Shown here: piece by piece, positions 1 through 7,956 of the stretch
How the letters are laid out: each line of letters begins with the position of its first letter
How positions within the stretch are numbered: position 1 is the first letter of the stretch
Origin: Planktothrix agardhii NIES-204
Lineage (GTDB): Bacteria; Cyanobacteriota; Cyanobacteriia; Cyanobacteriales; Microcoleaceae
Direction of reading: 5' to 3'
Assembly: GCA_003609755.1 (NCBI GenBank)
Contig: AP017991.1
Span: forward strand, 1,939,501 to 2,003,500
DNA length: 64,000 bases
Notes under the pieces: generated by a model
Databases searched by the model: none
What the model saw: the letters and a program-made list of their open reading frames with translations, nothing else
Told to the model about the DNA's origin: nothing
Program-made: the position numbers and the translations under genes

Positions 1-743
1 GAATTATTTCAGATGCGAATATCTTGAATGGATTTATTAATACCATAAATCGTGCTAGTTTGCCTTTAAGTTATGCCTATCCTCGTAATTTAGATGCAGA
101 TAATGTCATAACCATGACTCCTGATATTACCCTAAATAATCATCGGGGACTATTAGCTGGAGGCGGTAATGATTTGGTTACTGGTTCGACAGGAAATGAT
201 GTAATTAATGGAAATGCTGGCAATGATTCTCTGGATGGAAATGACGCCAATGATTATATTTTGGGAGGAAAAGATAATGATATTATTACCGGGGGACAAG
301 GCAATGATATTTTAAATGGAAATCGAGGGAGTGATACCATTTTTGGAGGTGCTGGTTCAGACTTTATTCGAGGTGGACAAGGCAATGATAGTTTAAATGG
401 CAATAATGGTAATGATTTCCTAATCGGAGATTTAGGAACAGATACTTTAACCGGAGGAGGAGGGACTGATATTTTCATGTTGCGAGGGGATGAATCCGCC
501 ACGGTTTTTGATATCAATTTAGCCAATATTATTACGGATTTCAAGGTTTCAGAAGGCGATAAAATTCATATCCTTGATACAATTCCTCTGGCTAATTTAA
601 GTTTTACCTCCTCTGGGAATGACACCGTAATTAAGATTACAAATTCAGGAATTTTAGGAATTGTTAAAAACGTCCAACCTAGTGTTGTCCAAACAGCCAC
701 GGTCATCACATCACCCACGGATTTAGCCTTAACCATTGGTTAA
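1..743 (+). CDS. RTX-type calcium-binding repeat protein, C-terminal part (5' end outside window)
   Basis: This is the C-terminal part of a hemolysin-type (RTX) Ca2+-binding protein. The reading frame is open from the first bases of the window, so the gene starts upstream; a TTG at 24 is not a convincing start. From about 150 to 470 the protein carries around nine GGxGxD-like nonapeptides (GGGNDLVTG, GNAGNDSLDG, GGQGNDILNG, GGAGSDFIRG). After them comes a short beta-rich tail of the kind that follows RTX blocks (ITDFKVSEGDKIHIL). Such repeats form Ca2+-binding parallel beta-rolls in proteins exported by type I secretion. No catalytic domain lies within the window, so the specific role is unknown. 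A hairpin between it and the convergent next gene probably ends transcription. Confidence 0.85.
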   Translation, partial: IISDANILNGFINTINRASLPLSYAYPRNLDADNVITMTPDITLNNHRGLLAGGGNDLVTGSTGNDVINGNAGNDSLDGNDANDYILGGKDNDIITGGQGNDILNGNRGSDTIFGGAGSDFIRGGQGNDSLNGNNGNDFLIGDLGTDTLTGGGGTDIFMLRGDESATVFDINLANIITDFKVSEGDKIHILDTIPLANLSFTSSGNDTVIKITNSGILGIVKNVQPSVVQTATVITSPTDLALTIG

Positions 744-755
744 TTTTTTTTGAAT

Positions 756-802
756 GTTGTTGCGCTTTAGCGCTCTTAATAGAGGTGCTAAAGCACAACA
801 AC
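756..802. terminator. Hairpin between convergent genes, likely bidirectional terminator
   Basis: The arms GTTGTTGCGCTTTAGC and GTGCTAAAGCACAACAAC pair with about one mismatch around a 13-base loop. The structure lies 12 bases after the RTX stop and 14 bases before the stop of the convergent gene on the minus strand. A T-run (745-751) precedes it, which would be the U-tract for minus-strand transcription. Confidence 0.6.
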
Positions 803-816
803 GAAATGATAACCCC

Positions 817-1023
817 CTAATTATCCGATTCTGTTTGATCAAAACTAGGAGTTAATGGTCGGTTTTGACTATCTCCAAATCCCGAAGCATTTCCTATCGC
901 AATAATGAATAAAAATAATGCAACGATTAACCATCCTAATGTCCCCCAATCAGGAGGTTTTGGGGGCGGTGGCGGGGGTTTATCCAGAGGTGGTTTAGGT
1001 TTGGGTGCATCGCTTTGAGACAT
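817..1023 (-). CDS. Small proline-rich single-pass membrane protein, function unknown
   Basis: This 68-residue protein is not a recognised family. Residues 1-25 are a polar, proline-rich stretch (PKPKPPLDKPPPPPPKPP). Residues about 28-46 form one hydrophobic segment (LGWLIVALFLFIIAIGNASG). The tail is short and polar and ends in acidic residues. This suggests a tail- or signal-anchored inner-membrane or thylakoid protein with a flexible proline arm on one side. It is read alone, 70 bases downstream of the DUF3370 gene on the same strand, and may share its transcript. No partner or function can be assigned. Confidence 0.6.
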   Translation of the reverse strand: MSQSDAPKPKPPLDKPPPPPPKPPDWGTLGWLIVALFLFIIAIGNASGFGDSQNRPLTPSFDQTESDN

Positions 1024-1093
1024 AAAATCAACCTACAAAATTAGTGTTTATAAATTCTTTGTGTTTTTGTGGTTAAATAAAGACTACAATCTA

Positions 1094-2452
1094 TCATTTT
1101 AACGGTAATGTTTTCACCGTCAAAACTTGAGGAGCAGAAGCATCAGGAGGATAGAGAAAATCAACTTTAACGGGTCGAGTTTCTTGAGGTTTTAGGGTTA
1201 ATTGTACTAACGCTTCCCCTTGTTGTCCCCGTCTTTGAACCAAATGCAGATAGCGAATTTGGGATTTTCCTTGATCATCTTCATAGCTCAACCTAACAGT
1301 ACCTCGGAAGAAAACTTGAGGGGCTGGAGGGTCAAAAAACCTTAATCCAGGTTGGGATAATTTTTCTTCTTTGATCGGAGTTTGTAAGGTTAAAATAACT
1401 TGTTGGGGTTGACTTTTGGGATTATAAAGTGGTAAAATTAAGTTATATTCTATCCCATAATTTCCGTGAGCTTGATAGGCGGTATCGGGATATCTAACCA
1501 CTAAAGGAGCACTTTGAATTTGATTAGTTCCTAACTGTCCTCTAGGTAAGGTTGCAATCGGATAAGAAAATGCTTTTCCCGATTCAGGAATAGTTAAAAT
1601 AGAACTATTTGGATCAACAATATTAGCATTCCAACGGGAACCCAATGCCACTCCAGCCACCCGTCCATAGATAATTTGTTCAGAATTAGTATTAGGAGGT
1701 GTGGGGGTACGATCTCTAGGTGTAACTAACATTCCTTGCTGTAATAATTGTTCCCATTGTGTTAAAGTAGGCGCGATTTCTATTCTATTTGGTTGTAGTG
1801 TTGCATATTTAGCTAAACTAGCAATATAAACCTCGCCATCACTCTCTAAACGCATTAAAGTAGACCGACCATTTAAAGGAGGTTCTAAATTTTTAACCGG
1901 AATTGGAGCATTTAATAAAAGACGACTACTTTGGGGGGGAATAATAATTTTTTCCACAAATTCAGTTTGTCGTTTTCCCCGTAAAATATCATTCATCACC
2001 CGACTTCCTGGCCCAGCAAAAATATTACCTGCGGAATTATCTAAAATAGCATCAAGGGGAATAAAAGGCGCATCGGGTTGACTTAAATAACTGGCTGCTT
2101 CTAAAATATTAATAGTAACGGGTTTATTCCCTGGATTATAGGCTAATATGCCTAAATAAAGGGTTCTTAAATCATGTTCTTGGGGAGGTTTAGCAATATG
2201 GTGGGCAAAAATATCAAATTTGCCTTGAAAGGGAAAATTTAAGTGGGCTTCTGGCTGTTTTTTATTGGTTTTTGGAAAAGTAGAAAGTAAAATTCCTTCG
2301 TTTAAAATCAGTTCGGGACTGTTACTATTAAATACCGGAATTTTATCTAATTGTCCGGGTAGGGGTCGCACCTGCTGCGGTTGCAAAATTTCATTCACCG
2401 GAGGGGCGGCTTGGGCCAATAAGGTTAAACTCAGAAATAAGGGTAAGATCAT
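1094..2452 (-). CDS. DUF3370 family exported protein
   Basis: This is a member of the cyanobacterial DUF3370 family, about 450 residues long. The frame opens with a TTG at 2494, but the ATG at 2452 follows an AAGG-type ribosome site and starts directly with a hydrophobic segment (MILPLFLSLTLLAQA) that looks like a signal peptide cleaved before APPVNE. The rest is a long beta-rich extracytoplasmic domain with the family's typical features: an early ILNEGILLSTFP segment, a central run around SRVMNDILRGKR and a C-terminal jelly-roll-like part. The biochemical function of DUF3370 is unknown; a periplasmic or cell-surface location follows from the signal peptide. It has no obvious functional link to the tRNA upstream. 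Confidence 0.8.
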   Translation of the reverse strand: MILPLFLSLTLLAQAAPPVNEILQPQQVRPLPGQLDKIPVFNSNSPELILNEGILLSTFPKTNKKQPEAHLNFPFQGKFDIFAHHIAKPPQEHDLRTLYLGILAYNPGNKPVTINILEAASYLSQPDAPFIPLDAILDNSAGNIFAGPGSRVMNDILRGKRQTEFVEKIIIPPQSSRLLLNAPIPVKNLEPPLNGRSTLMRLESDGEVYIASLAKYATLQPNRIEIAPTLTQWEQLLQQGMLVTPRDRTPTPPNTNSEQIIYGRVAGVALGSRWNANIVDPNSSILTIPESGKAFSYPIATLPRGQLGTNQIQSAPLVVRYPDTAYQAHGNYGIEYNLILPLYNPKSQPQQVILTLQTPIKEEKLSQPGLRFFDPPAPQVFFRGTVRLSYEDDQGKSQIRYLHLVQRRGQQGEALVQLTLKPQETRPVKVDFLYPPDASAPQVLTVKTLPLK

Positions 2453-2588
2453 CCTTGATATCAGATGTAATGGTTTTGAGCATATACAAAACAATATCCT
2501 ACCTTTCTCAATAGAAATGTAGGATACTGGCTTAAAATTTCAGACTAGGTTAAAATCTAACCTGAGATTCAAAGAATATTTTGTTAAA

Positions 2589-2660
2589 CTCCTCGGGTGG
2601 GATTCGAACCTACGACCAATCGGTTAACAGCCGATCGCTCTACCACTGAGCTACCGAGGA
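2589..2660 (-). tRNA. tRNA-Asn (GUU)
   Basis: The reverse strand folds into a 72-base cloverleaf. The acceptor arm TCCTCGG pairs with CCGAGGA, with G as discriminator base. The D-arm is AGCTCAGTGGTAGAGC, the anticodon loop reads CTGTTAA with GTT as anticodon, and the T-arm contains GGTTCGAATCC. CCA is not encoded. Confidence 0.97.
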
Positions 2661-2784
2661 ACGTTGTGTCTCTCTTTTAGCCACAGTTACTAATAGTAGC
2701 GCCTGATCCTAATTTTTTGCAAGCTTTTTTGAAAAAATTTTTTTGACTTTGGTTGCAAAAGCTGAAACCCTCTTTATACCGTGA

Positions 2785-3330
2785 TTATAACCCCATCCTC
2801 ATGCGAGCCAGACGGTTTTGAGCTTCTGCGTCTAGGGAATTAGCCAAGAAACGACTCGAAGATGGCTTCCGTGGTTGATGACGACGCTGACGACGCTGGG
2901 TAGTGGCTTCCACCGCTTCTGCTAACTGTTCGGCGGACATCCACTCAGCACCATAGCCCGTCACGGTTAACCGTTGAGCGCGGTCTGAAGTCGCCACAAT
3001 TAACCGACGTCGGGACAACCTCAGTTGGCGGCTTAAAGAAGCACAGAGTTTTTCAATATAAGTATCTGCGGTTTGCCCAAAACCGGTATAATGAATCGAC
3101 ACATTGCGAGTAATAGTTTCGCTGACACCGGGGGTATTTTGATAGTGAGCATCAAAAACCAGTCGGGCATCAAGTCCCTCAAAGGCACTATAGTCCACTA
3201 AGGTTTCAATCAAGTGTCTCCGCGCTGTTTCCATATCATCAACATCGCGTTTCTGTCGCAATAGGGGCCATATTCCAATTATGTTATAGCCGTCTACAAA
3301 TAAGACAGCTTTGGTTAGGGAGCTACTCAT
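2785..3330 (-). CDS. NYN domain protein, YacP/Rae1-like putative endoribonuclease
   Basis: This 181-residue protein belongs to the PIN-like NYN (YacP) nuclease family, whose Bacillus member Rae1 cleaves mRNA on the ribosome. The acidic residues expected for the metal site are present: D13 in LFVDGYNIIG, D60 in LVFDAH, D89 in TADTYIE and D116 in ATSDRAQR. The C-terminal 40 residues are rich in arginine and glutamine (RRQRRHQPRK), a likely nucleic-acid contact region. Length and order fit cyanobacterial YacP proteins. It starts with ATG and stands alone between tRNA-Asn and the 2OG oxygenase. The RNA target is unknown. Confidence 0.85.
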   Translation of the reverse strand: MSSSLTKAVLFVDGYNIIGIWPLLRQKRDVDDMETARRHLIETLVDYSAFEGLDARLVFDAHYQNTPGVSETITRNVSIHYTGFGQTADTYIEKLCASLSRQLRLSRRRLIVATSDRAQRLTVTGYGAEWMSAEQLAEAVEATTQRRQRRHQPRKPSSSRFLANSLDAEAQNRLARMRMGL

Positions 3331-3429
3331 GGTTAAATTTTAAATAAACCTGCATGGACTCGACAATAAATAAAAGATCGTCGAGAGTCCATTTCTCCCC
3401 ATATTATCACATAATTTTGACACTCTCAG

Positions 3430-3654
3430 GTCTGAAGACACTCTGAGTGTCGAAGTTGTGATGTCTACTTGACACTCCCCAGCCCTAAAGGGACGGGGAT
3501 TCTTGAAGATTCCATAAACGGACTTTCAATGGTGCTGACAAAGACACCCTACTGATTCCACTAAGGTCTAACCCTAACTTCATCGCTACTTTTTTAATGA
3601 TAAAAAATCCTGACACCGATGGGGGGTTTGGGAGCCTGTTTCCTACGATAGCTT
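3430..3654 (-). mobile_element. Probable remnant of an IS200/IS605-type element end
   Basis: On the minus strand an open frame (3485-3670) ends in KVRLWNLQESPSL, and just after it comes AATCCCCGTCCCTTTAGGGC followed by TGGGGAGTGTCAA. A short frame ending in ESPSL next to a CCCTTTAGGG hairpin and a GAGTGTCAA end resembles the right ends of TnpB-bearing IS605-type elements in cyanobacteria. Two more small dyads (around 3356-3392 and 3420-3454) follow. No TnpA or TnpB catalytic region remains. The frame overlaps the oxygenase gene only because it reads through its end. This identification is by resemblance only. Confidence 0.35.
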
Positions 3655-4554
3655 TTATTTTCTCACCCAACCATTCACCGTAAATCGACTATCTTTGAAC
3701 TGTTTAGAAGGACAATTAACGGGCAGAACTTCGTGCATTAAACCACTATAGAAAAAGATAATTCGGTTATTCAGAGGTTCAATAGCTTGAAAATTTTCTA
3801 ATTTAGAATAAGCATATTGACCTTGCCATTGGGTATCATAAATTAATAATTCTCCTCCAGTAAAAGCCTTGGGTTCCTGATAAAAATAATAAACGTAACT
3901 TAACATTCGAGTTTCATCTCTAGCCGAACCATTATCATTATGAATGCGGAAATAATGACCATGATTATGGGCAGTCAGTTGGGCATCAATATGGGTAATT
4001 GGAAACGGGGGAATATCAAGTTTTTCTAAGGCTTTCCAGAACATCGCTTTAACTCGGTTTATAACCATATCACCAAAATCTGGAGAATAATAGAGAACCA
4101 AAGAATCCCGATGTTCAGGATAGTCTGATGTGTTGGTAGCTGGGCCAGTTAATTGGAATTGCTGTTCTTGTTCTAAAGCATAATTCAGAAGATTTTGATA
4201 GTCTTCTGGAGATAAAAAATTATCAATTTGCCAATATTTAAGTTTAAAAATTTCCCCTTGGGGTGTAGCTGGAATTGCGGGAGTATGAGCTTTAATAAAA
4301 ATCGGTGGTTCGGTAATTACTCCGACTAGAGAATTACTAGAAAACCAGAGGGCTTGTTGTTGTCCATTCATCGGAATTTGAAACAATTTTGGCGGTTCAT
4401 CCTGATTTTTTTCGGTGGGATGAACTACCGCATTTAATAAATTTAAGAGTAAGGGAGAATTGGAGGGTAAGGTGATTTGATATTGATAACCTCCCAAAAG
4501 GAGTATCGTCACCTTAATATCTTGAGTTGTTAATGCTGGTGTCAAATCGTCCAT
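3655..4554 (-). CDS. 2OG-Fe(II) oxygenase of the prolyl-4-hydroxylase type
   Basis: A 299-residue 2-oxoglutarate/Fe(II)-dependent dioxygenase. The C-terminal half holds the complete iron site: H205 and D207 in FRIHNDNGS and H274 in SGLMHEVLPV, with R290 (SRFTVNGW) placed to bind 2-oxoglutarate. The segment MLSYVYYFYQEPKAFTGGEL matches the double-stranded beta-helix core of prolyl hydroxylases. Residues 1-100 form a separate N-terminal domain found in cyanobacterial homologues but of unknown role. Substrate unknown; the closest described families hydroxylate proline in proteins. There is no peptide or glycan gene beside it that would name a substrate. Its 3' end borders the IS-like remnant. 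Confidence 0.85.
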   Translation of the reverse strand: MDDLTPALTTQDIKVTILLLGGYQYQITLPSNSPLLLNLLNAVVHPTEKNQDEPPKLFQIPMNGQQQALWFSSNSLVGVITEPPIFIKAHTPAIPATPQGEIFKLKYWQIDNFLSPEDYQNLLNYALEQEQQFQLTGPATNTSDYPEHRDSLVLYYSPDFGDMVINRVKAMFWKALEKLDIPPFPITHIDAQLTAHNHGHYFRIHNDNGSARDETRMLSYVYYFYQEPKAFTGGELLIYDTQWQGQYAYSKLENFQAIEPLNNRIIFFYSGLMHEVLPVNCPSKQFKDSRFTVNGWVRK

Positions 4555-4777
4555 ATTTTATAATACAAGGGTCTATTTTAAAAGTAAAGATGTACCACTA
4601 TATGAATTAAATTGGCATTTGATTATAGCATACTTTCTTTAATTTACCTCAGTTAACTAAAACTAGAACCTGATTAACACTGAAATTGTAAATTAAAGTA
4701 AAATTTAATCCCAAAGTTATATCTGATCAGGGATAATCTAAAGTGAGACATTTTTCAATAAAGGTAAAGTTGTATCT

Positions 4778-7183
4778 ATGAGTCATCCCCTATCGCCCCA
4801 GTGCCAAAATTTACAACATCAGGTTGAAGGCTTAGTCAAACTTCTGCATCAAGAACCCACTCTGCGCCAACAGGATATTACTGCTGTTCATGCTTCTTTA
4901 AAGAAAGTCATTTCTCCCAAATTTGAAATTGTGTTTGCGGGGGCATTTAGTGCAGGAAAATCCATGTTAATTAATGCCCTTTTAGAAAGGGAATTATTAT
5001 ATAGTGCCGAGGGACACGCCACCGGAACTGAATGCTATATTGATTATGCTGAACTTGATCAAGAACGGGTAGTTTTAACCTTTTTAAGTGAAGCCGAAAT
5101 TCGGGAACAAGTTACTAATTTATGTCAATTATTGGGGTTATCTTCTAACGTTAATATCAATCGAAATGACATGATTGATGTATTAGTAGAAGGATGCGAA
5201 AGAATTATTCAGCAAGAAGGAGGAGTGAATAAATCGGAACGGGCAAAACAAGCTAAAGCCTTAGATTTATTAATCAAGGGATTTACGGAAAATCGCGATC
5301 GCATTCAAACCCTAAATAACGCCACTTATTCGATGGAACAGTTTAACTTTTCCAACCTCAAAGAAGCGGCGGGTTATGCCCGTCGAGGGAGTAATAGCGC
5401 GGTCTTAAAACGGATTGAATACTATTGCTACCATCCCCTATTAAAAGATGGAAATGTGATTATTGACACCCCGGGAATTGACGCTCCCGTGGAGAAAGAT
5501 GCCCAATTAACCTATAACAAAATCGAGAACCCCGATACCTCGGCGGTGGTCTGTGTTTTGAAACCCGCATCGGCGGGAGAAATGACGATAGAAGAAACGG
5601 AACTCTTAGAAAGAATTCGTCAAAATCCGAGTATCCGCGATCGCGTTTTTTATATCTTTAATCGGATTGATGAAACCTGGTATAATGCCCAATTACGTCA
5701 ACGGTTAGAGAACTTAATTTATTCTGACTTTCAGGATACCACCAGGGTCTATAAAACCAGTGGATTATTAGGGTTTTATGGTAGTCAAATTAAAGGTACA
5801 AGTGGACGCGATCGCTTTGGTTTAGATAGTATTTTCGCCGAAAGTATTAAAGGATTTGGAGGCGAAGAAGAAACTCCCCAATTTGTCTATGCTTTTAATA
5901 ACTATTGTGGCAGTTCTCGCAAACTTCCCATCCAGTTTCGAGTCACAATTAATGGTTTTGAATCTCCGAATCAAAACTACACCCGAATTTTAGCCGATTG
6001 GGGACAACCCTTAGTTGATCAGTTAATTAAAGATAGCGGAATTGAGGAATTTCGTAACGCCATTACTTACTATTTAACCGAAGAAAAACGCCCCCAACTG
6101 TTTAAAAATTTAGCGGATGATTTAGAAGATATTTGTATTCCCCTACGCAAATATTATGAATCAATTCAAATTGATTTAGACAGTCAACCCCGGGAAATTG
6201 AAGCGATGAAAGCCCAGGAGTTACAACTGCTGAATCAACAATTACAAGAAGCGGGACTGGAATTTCGAGATCATATTACGGAGGAAATTAATCAGATTAT
6301 TACCAATAAATGTGATAGCTTTGAACAGGATTTTAAGCAATTAGAATCTCGGATGGTGCGGCGTTTAGATGAATTATTAGATTGTTTTTCGGTAAAAGAA
6401 GCCTATAGTCGGGCTACTTTCAATCATCCTCGGAATGCAACTGCACCTTTATTAGCGGTTTTAGTTGAAGCATTGTATTATTTAGCTAATCAATTAGAGG
6501 ATATTTTAGTGGAGTCTATTAAATCTGTGAATGCAGGTTTTTTCCGTCGTTTAGTTGAAAAAGTTCGCAAGACTGAATATTATCGCAAACTCAATCGTTT
6601 ATTAGGGAATGATGGGGGGTTAGAAAAACGGTTAAAAGAGTTAGAAGCAGAAGTTAATCAAGCCTTAATTGCAATGGCTAAAACTGAATGCGATCGCTAT
6701 GTCCGAGAAAGTCCTAAATTCTATGATGAAGGCACATTTTCGATTTATCAATTTCGCCAAACTCTATTACAAACCTCATCCAGTTATGACGTGAAAGCAA
6801 TAGTTGATGCCGAACCCGCTATCCGTCAATTGTTGAAGTTAGATTTTGAACCCAAAGTCTCAAAAACGATTCATCAAACCTTCCGCCAAACTGTTAACCA
6901 AACCCTAAAAACCCATTTATTACCGATGACGGATATTCAAGCGGATGAGATTATGCAGCAGTATAGTCAAGCGCGGGTTTATTTGGAAAAAACTTTGGCA
7001 CAGGAAGCGGAGGAGAAAATTAAAAATAATGCCAAATCTCATTGGGAAGTGAATCAAAAGATTAACGAATACAATCAATTTGTTTCGGAAATTAATAGTT
7101 GTTTACAGTCGATGCAACTGTTTGAACACTTATTACCAACTATTGCTGATTCTGGCGTTAGTGATGAGCATTTTGATTTCTAA
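4778..7183 (+). CDS. Bacterial dynamin-like GTPase
   Basis: An 801-residue dynamin-family GTPase. The G1 loop GAFSAGKS lies at 55-62, the G3 box DTPG at 230-233 and a G4-like NRID at 295-298. Downstream is a long, mostly helical region (about 440-790) expected to form the stalk and membrane-contacting bundle, with hydrophobic helices near 550-580 (LLAVLVEALYYLANQLEDILVESI). Bacterial dynamins remodel or protect membranes; some act in phage defence or membrane repair. It is monocistronic: the upstream gap is AT-rich and a strong hairpin follows at 7193. There is no second dynamin partner next to it, although many bacterial dynamins come in pairs. Confidence 0.88.
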   Translation: MSHPLSPQCQNLQHQVEGLVKLLHQEPTLRQQDITAVHASLKKVISPKFEIVFAGAFSAGKSMLINALLERELLYSAEGHATGTECYIDYAELDQERVVLTFLSEAEIREQVTNLCQLLGLSSNVNINRNDMIDVLVEGCERIIQQEGGVNKSERAKQAKALDLLIKGFTENRDRIQTLNNATYSMEQFNFSNLKEAAGYARRGSNSAVLKRIEYYCYHPLLKDGNVIIDTPGIDAPVEKDAQLTYNKIENPDTSAVVCVLKPASAGEMTIEETELLERIRQNPSIRDRVFYIFNRIDETWYNAQLRQRLENLIYSDFQDTTRVYKTSGLLGFYGSQIKGTSGRDRFGLDSIFAESIKGFGGEEETPQFVYAFNNYCGSSRKLPIQFRVTINGFESPNQNYTRILADWGQPLVDQLIKDSGIEEFRNAITYYLTEEKRPQLFKNLADDLEDICIPLRKYYESIQIDLDSQPREIEAMKAQELQLLNQQLQEAGLEFRDHITEEINQIITNKCDSFEQDFKQLESRMVRRLDELLDCFSVKEAYSRATFNHPRNATAPLLAVLVEALYYLANQLEDILVESIKSVNAGFFRRLVEKVRKTEYYRKLNRLLGNDGGLEKRLKELEAEVNQALIAMAKTECDRYVRESPKFYDEGTFSIYQFRQTLLQTSSSYDVKAIVDAEPAIRQLLKLDFEPKVSKTIHQTFRQTVNQTLKTHLLPMTDIQADEIMQQYSQARVYLEKTLAQEAEEKIKNNAKSHWEVNQKINEYNQFVSEINSCLQSMQLFEHLLPTIADSGVSDEHFDF

Positions 7184-7192
7184 TTAGACTCT

Positions 7193-7226
7193 AAAAACCC
7201 CGGTTTCTTTGAGAAGCTGGGGTTTT
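7193..7226 (+). terminator. Rho-independent-like terminator after the dynamin gene
   Basis: The arms AAAAACCCC and GGGGTTTT enclose about 17 bases, and the 3' arm ends in a T-run. It lies ten bases after the dynamin stop codon. Confidence 0.65.
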
Positions 7227-7301
7227 AGCTACACCAAATTATAATAATTTTAATATTGACAAAATATTGTTATAACTCTAAAATAAACATATTGATATTT
7301 T

Positions 7302-7721
7302 ATGAGGCTATTGTTAGACATGAGTGATGTAGATTTAAAAGATTATGAAGTTCTTTTATTTGGAAATCATACTTGCCTTGTTGAAATACTGAAACAAGAT
7401 CTTGGGTATGCTTTGAAAGAACATTCACATAGAATTATAACATCACTTGTTCAGAAACAATCTAATCAATCATTTTATGTGATCATAGATAATAGTCGTC
7501 ATGACGAACAATGGTTTGAAGAAGGAAAAGAGTGCAAACTTTTAAAGTTTGGGACAAAGGAATGGCAACCCGGAACCCTTAAAATGAAAGTTACTCTTGA
7601 ATTCTGTCCCAATGAACCGGAAAAAGTAGAAATTCAAGAGGAAGAAAAAATAGATGAAATAGATGAAATGGCAAAATCCTTAGATGATATTCGTCAAAGA
7701 TTAAACCAAGAAAATAAGTAA
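7302..7721 (+). CDS. KGK domain protein
   Basis: A 139-residue protein of the cyanobacterial KGK family, named for a conserved GK-containing motif. The hallmark is visible at about residues 69-105: WFEEGKECKLLKFG, then WQPGTLKMKVTLEFCP and NEPEKVEI. The N-terminal part (about 1-65) is a conserved mixed alpha/beta segment, and the C-terminus is acidic and probably helical. The first ATG is at 7302; a second at 7320 has GAGG 14 bases upstream, so the protein may be six residues shorter. The function of KGK proteins is unknown. It stands alone between the dynamin terminator and a small inverted-repeat element. Confidence 0.8.
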   Translation: MRLLLDMSDVDLKDYEVLLFGNHTCLVEILKQDLGYALKEHSHRIITSLVQKQSNQSFYVIIDNSRHDEQWFEEGKECKLLKFGTKEWQPGTLKMKVTLEFCPNEPEKVEIQEEEKIDEIDEMAKSLDDIRQRLNQENK

Positions 7722-7733
7722 CAGAAGATGGCT

Positions 7734-7823
7734 ATAGCAATCCCAAATAGGTTATGGAGATAAACGAGCCTGAAACCCAGGCACAGCAAGGAGCCAATGT
7801 AACAACCTATTTAAGATTGCTAA
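7734..7823. repeat. Small inverted-repeat (MITE-like) element
   Basis: The 18-base arms AGCAATCCCAAATAGGTT (7736-7753) and AACCTATTTAAGATTGCT (7804-7821) are inverted copies with two mismatches. They bound about 90 bases without coding capacity. This looks like a miniature element or a long imperfect hairpin. Confidence 0.5.
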
Positions 7824-7874
7824 GTACCTAAACAAAATTAATTACACATCTTCTACCCAGATCCGGCGTTCCCT

Positions 7875-7911
7875 CCCCCCCTAGCCCCCCGTGCACGGGG
7901 GGTTTGGGGGG
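7875..7911. repeat. C/G-run hairpin downstream of mnmG
   Basis: A dyad of CCCCCC runs around GTGCAC, followed by GGGGGG-TTT-GGGGGG, lies 46 bases beyond the mnmG stop (minus strand). It may act as a terminator, but it has the look of a dispersed repeat (CCCCCCTAG.../...GGTTTGGGGGG) and lacks a U-tract. Confidence 0.45.
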
Positions 7912-7956
7912 CTGTTCCCTCTCTCAACTAGGTAATTTATTTTGTGCAACTACTTA

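Noticed and set aside
254-544. 96-codon frame antisense to the RTX repeats
   Set aside because: It mirrors the glycine/aspartate repeat DNA of the real gene and is made of repeated S/L/P residues; no ribosome site.
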